Positions 33,588-41,037 of a DNA stretch of 64,000 bases are shown piece by piece; the first letter of the stretch is position 1; every line of letters begins with the position of its first letter. The stretch is from the NCBI RefSeq assembly GCF_011752015.1, contig NZ_JAAIKA010000001.1, positions 124,001-188,000 on the forward strand, written 5' to 3'. The translations under genes and the position numbers were made by a program. Under the pieces are notes generated by a model, which saw only the letters and a program-made list of their open reading frames with translations, was not told where the DNA came from and did no database searches. The DNA is from Canibacter zhoujuaniae (GTDB lineage Bacteria > Actinomycetota > Actinomycetes > Actinomycetales > Microbacteriaceae).

Positions 33588-34031
33588 ATGGCAAGCAAGC
33601 AACAAGGGGTCAAGTTTGGTGATGTGTCACCGAGTAAATATCCCGGTGAGCGTTTAGGGTTGAACGAGTCTGGTGCGCGCTCTATCGGGCGGATCGGGCG
33701 CCGTTTGGGGGCAATTTTTGTTGATTGGGGTCTTGCGACTGCAATTGTCTACTGGCAGAGTGGTGGCCGAATTGAACCGCTGAACCAGTTAATCGTTTTT
33801 GCCCTAATGCAGATGGTTATGCTGCTGACTGTGCGCGGCTCAGTAGGACACTATATTTTTGGTCTCCGGCTGGCTTCAATCTATGCAGAAAAAGACGGCT
33901 ATTTACAGTGGCTGTGGCGCCCGATTGTGCGCACACTGCTGCTGTGCCTTGTGGTGCCAGCTCTGGTCTGGGATAGTGACCAGCGCGGTTTTCACGACAA
34001 GATTGCCGGAACCGTGCTGATCCGCCCCTAA
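33588..34031 (+). CDS. RDD-family membrane protein
   Basis: 147 aa from the ATG at 33588, which is 7 nt downstream of a TATACT box; the open frame extends 38 codons further up but that would lie before the promoter. Three hydrophobic segments are present (about 35-52, 62-77, 108-123). The first is preceded by Arg-Ile-Gly-Arg-Arg-Leu-Gly-Ala-Ile-Phe-Val-Asp-Trp, the Arg-Asp of the RDD name. A similar RDD gene sits next to glnA1 in other actinobacteria. Function unknown; some RDD proteins are sodium/proton exchangers, but evidence here is only structural. Confidence 0.82.
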   Translation: MASKQQGVKFGDVSPSKYPGERLGLNESGARSIGRIGRRLGAIFVDWGLATAIVYWQSGGRIEPLNQLIVFALMQMVMLLTVRGSVGHYIFGLRLASIYAEKDGYLQWLWRPIVRTLLLCLVVPALVWDSDQRGFHDKIAGTVLIRP

Positions 34032-34085
34032 TTTTTAGTGCCGCGCTGCAAGCTCGCGCAAATTTTAGCCCAGCAGTTAAAAGGC

Positions 34086-34790
34086 TTAGCGTGGTTTGCT
34101 TGGACGGCGCACCCGGTTGGGGTCGACACCCTTCGGAATACCAACTGGTGCGCCCTGCAGCGCCTGCAGCCGGTTGTGCACAACGGTTACTTCGTTGCGA
34201 CGCAGTGCGCCCTTAAAGCGATAGATGGTCTTCGGCAGCTGGTGCAGTGGCACTTGCTCGGGGGTCTCGTTTCCAACGTACACGCGGTGCACCGGCACAC
34301 TTGGCAGCGCACGTTTTACTTTCCGTTCTTCGTCACCCATGAGTCGCCCAAGCCGGTCGGGCCGCCCCTCACCGACGAGAACAACACCGGCCTTACCAAC
34401 CGCACGGTAGACAGCGTCTTTTGTGCGCGCTGAAACAGCTGCCGGCACCTCTGAACCACGGTAGCTGCGACGCAGACCGTTCGCGAGCACCGCTCCAACA
34501 GCGCCAGGCTGCCCCTCAATCTGTGTGTAGATGACGCGCTCAGCTCGGCGCCCCAGCACAATCATCGCGGCGAGAATACCGGCCATAATGCCGGTTAGAG
34601 GCCACAGAATCCAAGAGACAATGCCCGCCCCTGGCAGGAGGATCGGCAGCGCGATTGCGATCAGAATCGGCGCGAGGAACCAGAACAGCAAAACAAAAGG
34701 CAGATTTTTGTCGTGCTGTTTGGTGGTCTTGTAGACCTGAATCATCTGTTTGATGCGACCCGGTTCGCGCTGCGTCTTTTCTTTAGCCAT
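34086..34790 (-). CDS. DUF4191 membrane protein
   Basis: 234 aa from the ATG at 34790, giving Met-Ala-Lys-Glu-Lys-Thr-Gln-Arg-Glu; the frame is open further but without a start context. Two adjacent hydrophobic helices at about residues 28-72 are separated by a short turn, followed by a mostly soluble C-terminal domain rich in Arg and Val. It fits the DUF4191 family, which lies beside RDD and glnA1 genes in Mycobacterium (Rv2219-like). No function is established. It is convergent with the RDD gene with 54 bp between. Confidence 0.8.
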   Translation of the reverse strand: MAKEKTQREPGRIKQMIQVYKTTKQHDKNLPFVLLFWFLAPILIAIALPILLPGAGIVSWILWPLTGIMAGILAAMIVLGRRAERVIYTQIEGQPGAVGAVLANGLRRSYRGSEVPAAVSARTKDAVYRAVGKAGVVLVGEGRPDRLGRLMGDEERKVKRALPSVPVHRVYVGNETPEQVPLHQLPKTIYRFKGALRRNEVTVVHNRLQALQGAPVGIPKGVDPNRVRRPSKPR

Positions 34791-35271
34791 AACTTCTAGG
34801 ATAGCTGAGCCAGCCCACATCAAGTGCTTTAGTTGGCAGACGTGGCGTGAGATAGTTCTCAAATTCTGCGGTTAAAATTTCTGACACCGACCATCTGGGA
34901 TACTTGCCCTCAGAAAACTCTTCCGATATCGCAATTCGGCTTATCTTCGCAATATGCTCTATAAGGCGCGCCCCAGACACTTTGAGAGATTTTACGAGCC
35001 GAATAACGTCACTAACTGAGTATCCAGCGTGAGTGCACAGCTCGTCATGTTTGTGGCGCTTTTCGTCAGACCATTGGGCGATTTTGAGCGGCTGTTTTGG
35101 TAGTTTGCGATATGACAGGCACCCGTCACCGATACGCAGCTGCGCTGCAGTTAAGCCGCCATGACATGTTTGAACCTGCCCCGCCTCGATATGTTTGGTG
35201 ACAGAGATTAGTATTCCGGCGAGATCAGCCGCATTTAAGAAACTTGTGGGGGAGCGCCGTTTTCTTTTCAT
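34783..35271 (-). CDS. Unrecognised 162-aa protein in the lipA/lipB position
   Basis: 162 aa from the ATG at 35271; a start ten residues earlier is possible, and no strong ribosome-binding site is visible. Its stop lies inside the first codons of the DUF4191 gene (8-bp overlap), which suggests coupling. It is basic at the start (Met-Lys-Arg-Lys-Arg-Arg), has three Cys, several His, no membrane helix and no motif I recognise. In Mycobacterium the DUF4191 gene is flanked by lipA and lipB; neither is here. Codon use is less biased to the local preferences than its neighbours. It could be a lineage-specific gene or an acquired one. Confidence 0.6.
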   Translation of the reverse strand: MKRKRRSPTSFLNAADLAGILISVTKHIEAGQVQTCHGGLTAAQLRIGDGCLSYRKLPKQPLKIAQWSDEKRHKHDELCTHAGYSVSDVIRLVKSLKVSGARLIEHIAKISRIAISEEFSEGKYPRWSVSEILTAEFENYLTPRLPTKALDVGWLSYPRSYG

Positions 35272-35355
35272 AACACTCAGATTAAAAAACTGCAGCTGCA
35301 CGGACTGTGCGCGAGCAATTTATGGTGGAAAACTCTCACCAACAGAGGTTGTTAC

Positions 35356-35411
35356 AAACAAAAAGGTTGCGATCCCAAACGGTTAAAGTTTGGTTCGCAA
35401 CCTTTTTGTTT
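35356..35411. terminator. Terminator after the lpd-sucB operon
   Basis: AAACAAAAAGGTTGCGA at 35356-35372 and its complement at 35395-35411 give a 17-bp stem; an inner CCAAAC/GTTTGG adds more pairing. T-rich arms lie on both sides, so it can work in both directions. It lies 21 bp beyond the sucB stop. Confidence 0.85.
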
Positions 35412-35432
35412 AGTTACGTTGAAACGCTCCTA

Positions 35433-36800
35433 CTAGATGCCGAGATTGCCCTCGAAGTTACCCTCTTCCAGACGCTTCTTAATCTGTGTTAAGAACCTGG
35501 CAGCGTCAGCGCCGTCGATTGTGCGGTGATCGTAAGACAGCGCGAGGTAGACGTATGAGCGCACTCCGATTGCATCACCCTCAGGGGTGCTGAATACGCC
35601 AGGCTCCTTGACAACTGCACCGGTGCCGAGAATTGCAGACTGCGGCAGGAACACTAGCGGTGTATCGAACAGCGCACCGCGTGAGCCAGTGTTGGTGAGG
35701 GTGAATGTGCCGCCCGACAGCTCGTCTGGTTTGATCTTGTTGTCGCGGGTGCGAGCAGCGAGATCTGCAACACTGTTGGCAAGCTCAGCAATATTCTTGC
35801 CGGCTGCGTCTTTAATAACAGGGGTGAGCAGCCCACGTTCTGTATCAACTGCGATGCTCAAGTTTTCCTGAGCTGGGTAAACGATGTTCTCACCGTCAAC
35901 GTAAGAGTTGATAATTGGGTAGGTCTGCAGCGCCTCAACCGCGGCTAACGCAAAGAAAGGCAAGAATGACAGTTTGTTGCCGGTCTTCTGCAGGAACTCA
36001 TCTTTCTTTGCGTTGCGTAGGTTTGCCACCTTGGTGACGTCAACCTTAACAACTGTTGTCAGCTGTGCTGTCTGCTGCAGCGACTCAACCGCACGTGAGG
36101 CTACAACCTTGCGCAGGCGGCTCATTGCCTGTGTGGTGCCGCGCAGCTCTGAAACCTCAAACTTCGCTGGTGCCGGTGTGCTTGTTGCTGCGTCGTTAGC
36201 GTTAGCGGTGTTTGCCGCAGCGTTTTTCACGTCTTCCTTGCGGATCCGACCACCGATACCGGTGCCTTTAACCTGTGAGAGGTCTACACCGAGCTGCTGT
36301 GCGAGCTTGCGCACAATAGGAGTGACGTAGCCGCCAACGGGAGTATCAGCTGGTGGGGTATCGAACCCTTGAGCTGGTGCTGCGGAAGCAGCAGTTGCTG
36401 CTTGCTTTTCAGCAGGTTCAGCAGCCGGTTTTGAAGTTTCTGCAGCTGCAGGCTCTGCTGCTTTTTCAGGTGCTTCTTCAGCAGGGGCAGATTCTGCAGC
36501 CGCTGTCTCTGCGGCGGTAGGCTCTTCTGCAGGCGCTGATTCCTCTGCAGCGGCAGCTCCTGAGCCGTCACCGACACGTGCAAGCACTGCGCCAACCTCA
36601 ACGGTCTCATCTTCGGCGACGAGGATTTCTTCGATGACACCGGCGATAGGCGAAGGCACCTCGGTGTCTACCTTGTCTGTCGAGACCTCGAGCAGCGGCT
36701 CGTCAACCTCAACGCTGTCACCAACCTGTTTCAGCCACTGGGTGACTGTGCCCTCGGTTACGCTCTCACCGAGTGCGGGAAGAACAACTTCCTGACTCAT
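35433..36800 (-). CDS. sucB: Dihydrolipoamide acyltransferase E2 (2-oxoglutarate/pyruvate dehydrogenase)
   Basis: 455 aa. One N-terminal lipoyl domain (about 1-78, lipoyl Lys43 in Ser-Thr-Asp-Lys-Val-Asp), an Ala/Glu/Pro-rich linker (about 80-145), an E3-binding domain (Tyr-Val-Thr-Pro-Ile-Val-Arg-Lys-Leu-Ala near 152), and the acyltransferase core with His425 and Asp429 in Asp-His-Arg-Thr-Ile-Asp-Gly. Many actinobacterial E2 proteins have two or three lipoyl domains; this has one. It transfers acyl groups from E1 to CoA. A GGAG site lies 8 nt from the ATG. It follows lpd by 36 bp. Because aceE stands alone, it may also serve pyruvate dehydrogenase. Confidence 0.93.
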   Translation of the reverse strand: MSQEVVLPALGESVTEGTVTQWLKQVGDSVEVDEPLLEVSTDKVDTEVPSPIAGVIEEILVAEDETVEVGAVLARVGDGSGAAAAEESAPAEEPTAAETAAAESAPAEEAPEKAAEPAAAETSKPAAEPAEKQAATAASAAPAQGFDTPPADTPVGGYVTPIVRKLAQQLGVDLSQVKGTGIGGRIRKEDVKNAAANTANANDAATSTPAPAKFEVSELRGTTQAMSRLRKVVASRAVESLQQTAQLTTVVKVDVTKVANLRNAKKDEFLQKTGNKLSFLPFFALAAVEALQTYPIINSYVDGENIVYPAQENLSIAVDTERGLLTPVIKDAAGKNIAELANSVADLAARTRDNKIKPDELSGGTFTLTNTGSRGALFDTPLVFLPQSAILGTGAVVKEPGVFSTPEGDAIGVRSYVYLALSYDHRTIDGADAARFLTQIKKRLEEGNFEGNLGI

Positions 36801-36836
36801 CTCAAATTCTCCGTTCTTTAAAACTTTCTTCGCAGC

Positions 36837-38210
36837 TTAGATTGCGTGCAGTGGCTTGCCGGCGAGCTTAAGCATCGCCTCGCCAATGGTTTCATTTTGG
36901 GTTGGGTGACCGTGAATAAACGGTGCGACATCTTCTGGGTAGGCATCCCAGTTCACAATCAGCTGTGCCTCGCCGACGAGCTCACCTACACGGGCACCAA
37001 TCATGTGCACGCCAAGCACCGGGCCGTCAACTTCGCGAACAACCTTAACTGAGCCGGCGGTGCCGAGAATTGAACTTTTCGCGTTACCCGCGAGATTGTA
37101 TTCGTAGGCTGTCACCTTTTCTTTGCCAAGCTTTTCAACCGCTTTTGCTTCGGTGAGACCGACAGAGGCAATTTCTGGGTCGCAGTAGGTCACCTTCGGA
37201 ATATTTACGTCTTCGACGATCTGTGGATTCAAGCCCGCGATTTCTTCGGCAACGAAAATGCCCTGCTGATAACCGCGGTGCGCAAGCTGCAGACCTGGCA
37301 CGATATCGCCAACCGCCCACACGCCAGGCACGTTAGTCTGCAGGCGTTCATTCGTGGTTACAAAGCCGCGATCACGGTTTACGCCAACCTCATCGAGACC
37401 AATGTTGTCTGTTGCCGGTCCGCGACCAACCGCAACAAGGAGGTAATCGCCGGTGAGCGTGGTGCCGTTTTCGAGGGTTACTGTTACCTCATCTTCGGTC
37501 TGTGATACTGACTTGAATCGCACACCAAGCTGGTAACCGATACCGCGCTTCTTGAAAGCGCGTTCCAGCTGCTTAGAGATTGACTCTTCCTCGTTTGGCA
37601 CCAGGTGCGGCAGGCCCTCAACAATGGTGACCTCCGCCCCGAACGAGCGCCAAACACTCGCAAACTCTACACCGATAACGCCACCGCCGAGAATGATCGC
37701 GCGCTCCGGTACTTCGTCAAGCTGTAGCGCCTGCTCACTGGTAATTACGCGACCTGCAATTTCAAGACCCGGCAGGGTGCGTGAGTATGAGCCTGTTGCG
37801 AGCACAACATTTTCACCAACAATCGATTCGCCGTTGACTGTAACGGTGTTTGGTGCGGTGAGCTTACCCTCGCCAGCAATCACAGTAACGCCAACAGCCT
37901 TCAGCAGACCCTGTAAGCCCTTGAACTTAGAATTCACAATTGCTTCGCGGTGGGCTGAAACAGCCTCGATATCGATACCGGTGAGCAAAGCCTGAATGCC
38001 ATAGGTGTCTGCGCCGCGCACAACATCTACAATTTCAGCGGCGTGCAACAGTGCTTTTGTTGGAACGCAACCGCGATGCAAACAGGTGCCGCCAAGCTTA
38101 TCTTTCTCGATCACGGCTGCGGTTTTGCCCAGCTGTGTCGCGCGAATTGCAGCCGCATAGCCTGCGCTGCCGCCACCAAGTACTACTAAGTCAAACTGCT
38201 GATCTGCCAA
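36837..38210 (-). CDS. lpdA: Dihydrolipoyl dehydrogenase (E3)
   Basis: 457 aa. Flavoprotein that reoxidises the lipoyl arm of E2 using NAD. FAD-binding Gly-Gly-Gly-Ser-Ala-Gly-Tyr near residue 12; redox disulfide Cys43-Leu-His-Arg-Gly-Cys48 (His replaces the usual Asn); NAD-binding Gly-Gly-Gly-Val-Ile-Gly-Val; and the C-terminal His-Gly-His-Pro-Thr-Gln-Asn-Glu active-site pair contributed to the other subunit. TTG start with a GAGGAG site. First gene of the lpd-sucB operon. Confidence 0.96.
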   Translation of the reverse strand: MADQQFDLVVLGGGSAGYAAAIRATQLGKTAAVIEKDKLGGTCLHRGCVPTKALLHAAEIVDVVRGADTYGIQALLTGIDIEAVSAHREAIVNSKFKGLQGLLKAVGVTVIAGEGKLTAPNTVTVNGESIVGENVVLATGSYSRTLPGLEIAGRVITSEQALQLDEVPERAIILGGGVIGVEFASVWRSFGAEVTIVEGLPHLVPNEEESISKQLERAFKKRGIGYQLGVRFKSVSQTEDEVTVTLENGTTLTGDYLLVAVGRGPATDNIGLDEVGVNRDRGFVTTNERLQTNVPGVWAVGDIVPGLQLAHRGYQQGIFVAEEIAGLNPQIVEDVNIPKVTYCDPEIASVGLTEAKAVEKLGKEKVTAYEYNLAGNAKSSILGTAGSVKVVREVDGPVLGVHMIGARVGELVGEAQLIVNWDAYPEDVAPFIHGHPTQNETIGEAMLKLAGKPLHAI

Positions 38211-38357
38211 CAGAATCTCCTCGTTGTTGCGAGTTTTCTCTTGTGGTCGTATGGTTACGACACTCCCTTAGTATCCTACTCCCTTTCAGCTACTGAATCC
38301 GTAGTGATACTCATAATTCTCCCAGCTCGGGTGCAGGCGCCAACTCAGGCGGGGGCG

Positions 38358-38370
38358 TATGATTGTTTGA
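38358..38370 (+). promoter_or_regulatory. -10 box of a leaderless promoter for the PAC2 gene
   Basis: TATGAT at 38358-38363 is followed by 7 nt and the ATG at 38371; no ribosome-binding site is present. The geometry implies that the transcript begins at the start codon. Confidence 0.6.
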
Positions 38371-39372
38371 ATGAGTGAGTCACTTTTTCAGCTTCATCGC
38401 GAGAACCTTGCCGATGTTCCGCGCAACTTACCGCTGATTATTCTCACTCGCCCTGTGGCTGATGTGGGGCAGATCGTCGAAGGCTTGCAAACTTTCATGT
38501 TTAATGAGGCAATCGAGGAAACCCTAGTTTCGTTTAAAGCCGATCTATTGCTCGATTATCGCGCGCACCGCCCTGAGATGGGTTTTGAACGCGATCACTT
38601 CACTTCATATCAGCCAGAAGAGTTAACCCTGTCTCTGGGGTCTGATTCACTCGGCAATCAGTTTCTGCTGCTCGCAGGATTTGAGCCAGACTATCGGTGG
38701 GAGCGTTTTGCAGACAGCGTTTTGCTGTTGATCGCTGAGCTGCAGGTGAGCGTGACCTTTTGGGGTCAAGCGTTTCCGATGCCGGTGCCGCACACCAGGC
38801 CGATTGCAAAAACTATCAGTGGCACCCGTGAAGACGTCATCGCTGAGCTCACAGATTGGCAGCCGAGCAGTCGCATTGCTGCTTCAATTACGCAGATGCT
38901 CGAGTATCGGCTCACTTTGCTGGGTGAAGATGTTGTTGGCTGCACTCTCTTCTTACCCAACTACCTCGCTACGAACTATTACCCAACCGGAATGCTTGCG
39001 GCAATTTCTGTTATTTCACGCGTTACCGGTCTCGTTTTTTCAACTGAGAGGGTGATAGAAGAAGAAGCTCGCTTCGCCCATCAACTGGCAAATCAGCTGC
39101 AAGAAAACGAGGAATTTATTGAGTTGGTGGCAGCTCTCGAGGCGCGCTACGACAAATTTAAAGCCCGTGAGTCACGCACCGCAGATTTGCTCGGATCGCT
39201 TGACGATATGCCGTCTGCAGAAGAACTAGGCCATGAGTTTGAGCAGTTTCTAGCCCAGGGTGGCACATTAAAAAATCACTATCGTGCGGATCGTGCGTCT
39301 GGGCTAGACGGAATAAACCCCGGCGCAAAAGACGACCGGACAGATGGCGACGAGCGCGAAGAGCGGGATTAA
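38371..39372 (+). CDS. PAC2-family (proteasome assembly chaperone-like) protein
   Basis: 333 aa. The body matches the PAC2 family: Pro-Leu-Ile-Ile-Leu-Thr-Arg-Pro-Val-Ala-Asp-Val-Gly near residue 21, Leu-Leu-Asp-Tyr-Arg-Ala-His-Arg-Pro near 62, and Gly-Glu-Asp-Val-Val-Gly-Cys-Thr-Leu-Phe-Leu-Pro-Asn-Tyr-Leu near 185. The last 40 residues are charged and probably disordered. PAC2 proteins act as proteasome assembly factors in eukaryotes; in actinobacteria the role is not established, and no proteasome gene lies in this window. The ATG sits 7 nt after a -10 box. Confidence 0.88.
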   Translation: MSESLFQLHRENLADVPRNLPLIILTRPVADVGQIVEGLQTFMFNEAIEETLVSFKADLLLDYRAHRPEMGFERDHFTSYQPEELTLSLGSDSLGNQFLLLAGFEPDYRWERFADSVLLLIAELQVSVTFWGQAFPMPVPHTRPIAKTISGTREDVIAELTDWQPSSRIAASITQMLEYRLTLLGEDVVGCTLFLPNYLATNYYPTGMLAAISVISRVTGLVFSTERVIEEEARFAHQLANQLQENEEFIELVAALEARYDKFKARESRTADLLGSLDDMPSAEELGHEFEQFLAQGGTLKNHYRADRASGLDGINPGAKDDRTDGDEREERD

Positions 39373-39533
39373 TCTTCATTACGAACCCAGTTTGACCTAA
39401 ACCCTTATGACTCGTTAAAATAAGGTCAGTACCCCGTGGAAGTTCTGTTTTTTAAAGAAGAACTTGACACGGGTTTTACCAGGTTACGCGAAGATTCACA
39501 GGTGTAACAAAGTCGAGTAATGAAGGGTGTTGC

Positions 39534-41021
39534 GTGGCAACCTCAACCAAGAAGACCGTTGCAAAGAAAGCAGTTTCGGGCGACGATACACAAACTGAGC
39601 CTGGTGCTAAAAAGGCAACAGCTAAAAAGACCGCAGTTAAAAAGGCCGGCACAACAAAAACTGCGGCGGCAAAGAGCACTGCGAAAAAGACAGCTGCGGA
39701 GCAGGAAAGCACCGCTGTAACGAAGACAGCCGCTGCAAAGAAAACCACTGCCGCGAAAAAGACTACTGCAGCAAAGAAAACTACTACGGCAAAGAAAACT
39801 ACCGCTGCCAAGGAAAGCACTGCTGCAAAGAAGACCACAACCCGGAAGAAAGCGGTTGCGGCACCAGCAGAGCCGGAAAGTGCAGTAGAAGAGATTGCAG
39901 AGGCTAAACCAGGGCGGCGCAAGACAAAAGCAGAAACGGATCTTGAAGAGCTACTCGAAGCTGCCGGTGGCGATTTTGATGAAACCGAAGACGACGTAGA
40001 CGCAGACGAGAAGACGGATTCAGAACCGCTGGAGGCGCTCCCACAGGGGGCGATCGTGCTGAGCGGAAAAGAAGATGACGACGTGCCGCAGCGCAGCACT
40101 CAGATCGCTGGTGCAACCGCTGACCCGGTAAAGGACTACCTGAAACAGATCGGTAAGGTTGCGCTGCTCACAGCCGTTGAAGAGGTGGAGCTTGCAATGC
40201 GTATTGAAGCCGGTCTCTTCGCCGAAGATAAGCTTGCGACCACACCAGATCTGCCAAAAAAGCTTGCACGTGAATTACGCTGGGTGGCACGCGACGGGCG
40301 GCGAGCCAAAGCGCATTTGCTCGGCGCTAACCTCCGTCTCGTTGTGTCGCTAGCGAAGCGTTACACAGGTCGCGGTATGCAGTTCCTCGACCTCATTCAG
40401 GAGGGCAACCTGGGCCTGATTCGCGCTGTCGAAAAATTTGACTACACCAAGGGATTCAAGTTCTCAACCTATGCAACCTGGTGGATCCGACAGGCGATTA
40501 CCCGTGCGATGGCCGACCAGGCGCGCACGATCCGCATTCCGGTGCACATGGTTGAGGTCATTAACAAACTCGCCAGAGTGCAGCGGCAGATGCTGCAGGA
40601 TCTCGGCCGTGAGCCAACCCCAGAAGAGCTGGCACTTGAGCTTGATATGACACCTGAAAAGGTTGTCGAAGTGCAAAAATATGGCCGTGAGCCGATTTCA
40701 CTGCACACCCCGCTCGGTGAAGACGGTGACTCTGAGTTTGGTGACCTCATCGAAGACACTGAAGCAGTTGTGCCGGCAGATGCTGTTGGTTACACCATGC
40801 TGCAGCAGCAGCTGACCCAGCTGCTTGACTCACTGTCAGAGCGTGAAGCCGGTGTTATCCGCATGCGTTTTGGCCTGGGTGACGGTCTGCCTAAGACACT
40901 CGATCAGATTGGTGAAGAGTTTGGCGTTACTCGTGAACGTATTCGCCAGATTGAGTCAAAGACTATGGCTAAACTGCGCCACCCATCCCGCTCGCAGCAG
41001 CTGCGTGACTACCTCGATTAG
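39534..41021 (+). CDS. sigA: Principal RNA polymerase sigma factor (SigA/HrdB/RpoD)
   Basis: 495 aa. Residues about 1-115 are a low-complexity Lys/Ala/Thr tail with repeated Ala-Lys-Lys-Thr-Thr units, then an acidic stretch (about 130-170). Region 1.2 begins at Asp-Pro-Val-Lys-Asp-Tyr-Leu. Region 2 has Phe-Leu-Asp-Leu-Ile-Gln-Glu-Gly-Asn and Tyr-Ala-Thr-Trp-Trp-Ile-Arg-Gln-Ala, and region 4.2 has [10 protein letters not shown]. It directs RNA polymerase to housekeeping promoters. GTG start with a GAAGGG site. The parE gene follows 16 bp later. Confidence 0.97.
   Translation: MATSTKKTVAKKAVSGDDTQTEPGAKKATAKKTAVKKAGTTKTAAAKSTAKKTAAEQESTAVTKTAAAKKTTAAKKTTAAKKTTTAKKTTAAKESTAAKKTTTRKKAVAAPAEPESAVEEIAEAKPGRRKTKAETDLEELLEAAGGDFDETEDDVDADEKTDSEPLEALPQGAIVLSGKEDDDVPQRSTQIAGATADPVKDYLKQIGKVALLTAVEEVELAMRIEAGLFAEDKLATTPDLPKKLARELRWVARDGRRAKAHLLGANLRLVVSLAKRYTGRGMQFLDLIQEGNLGLIRAVEKFDYTKGFKFSTYATWWIRQAITRAMADQARTIRIPVHMVEVINKLARVQRQMLQDLGREPTPEELALELDMTPEKVVEVQKYGREPISLHTPLGEDGDSEFGDLIEDTEAVVPADAVGYTMLQQQLTQLLDSLSEREAGVIRMRFGLGDGLPKTLDQIGEEFGVTRERIRQIESKTMAKLRHPSRSQQLRDYLD
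39612..39848 (+). repeat. Imperfect Lys/Ala/Thr-coding repeats in sigA
   Basis: About 240 bp coding for tandem Ala-Ala-Lys-Lys-Thr-Thr-type units; the block at about 39729-39840 is the most regular, with units of roughly 18-21 nt such as GCAAAGAAAACTACT. The encoded tail is strongly basic, like the C-terminal tail of linker histones. Length variation between strains would be expected. Confidence 0.7.
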
Positions 41022-41037
41022 TAGATAAGAGGCGCCT

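Noticed and set aside
39727-39850. Regular short repeats considered as a CRISPR-like array
   Set aside because: Units are about 18-21 nt, keep the sigA reading frame and encode Lys/Ala/Thr; there are no unique spacers and no cas genes in the window.
39476-40099. Minus-strand open frame of 207 codons rich in Val/Phe/Ala
   Set aside because: It is the complement of the Lys/Ala/Thr repeat of sigA; the apparent hydrophobic protein is an artefact of that composition.
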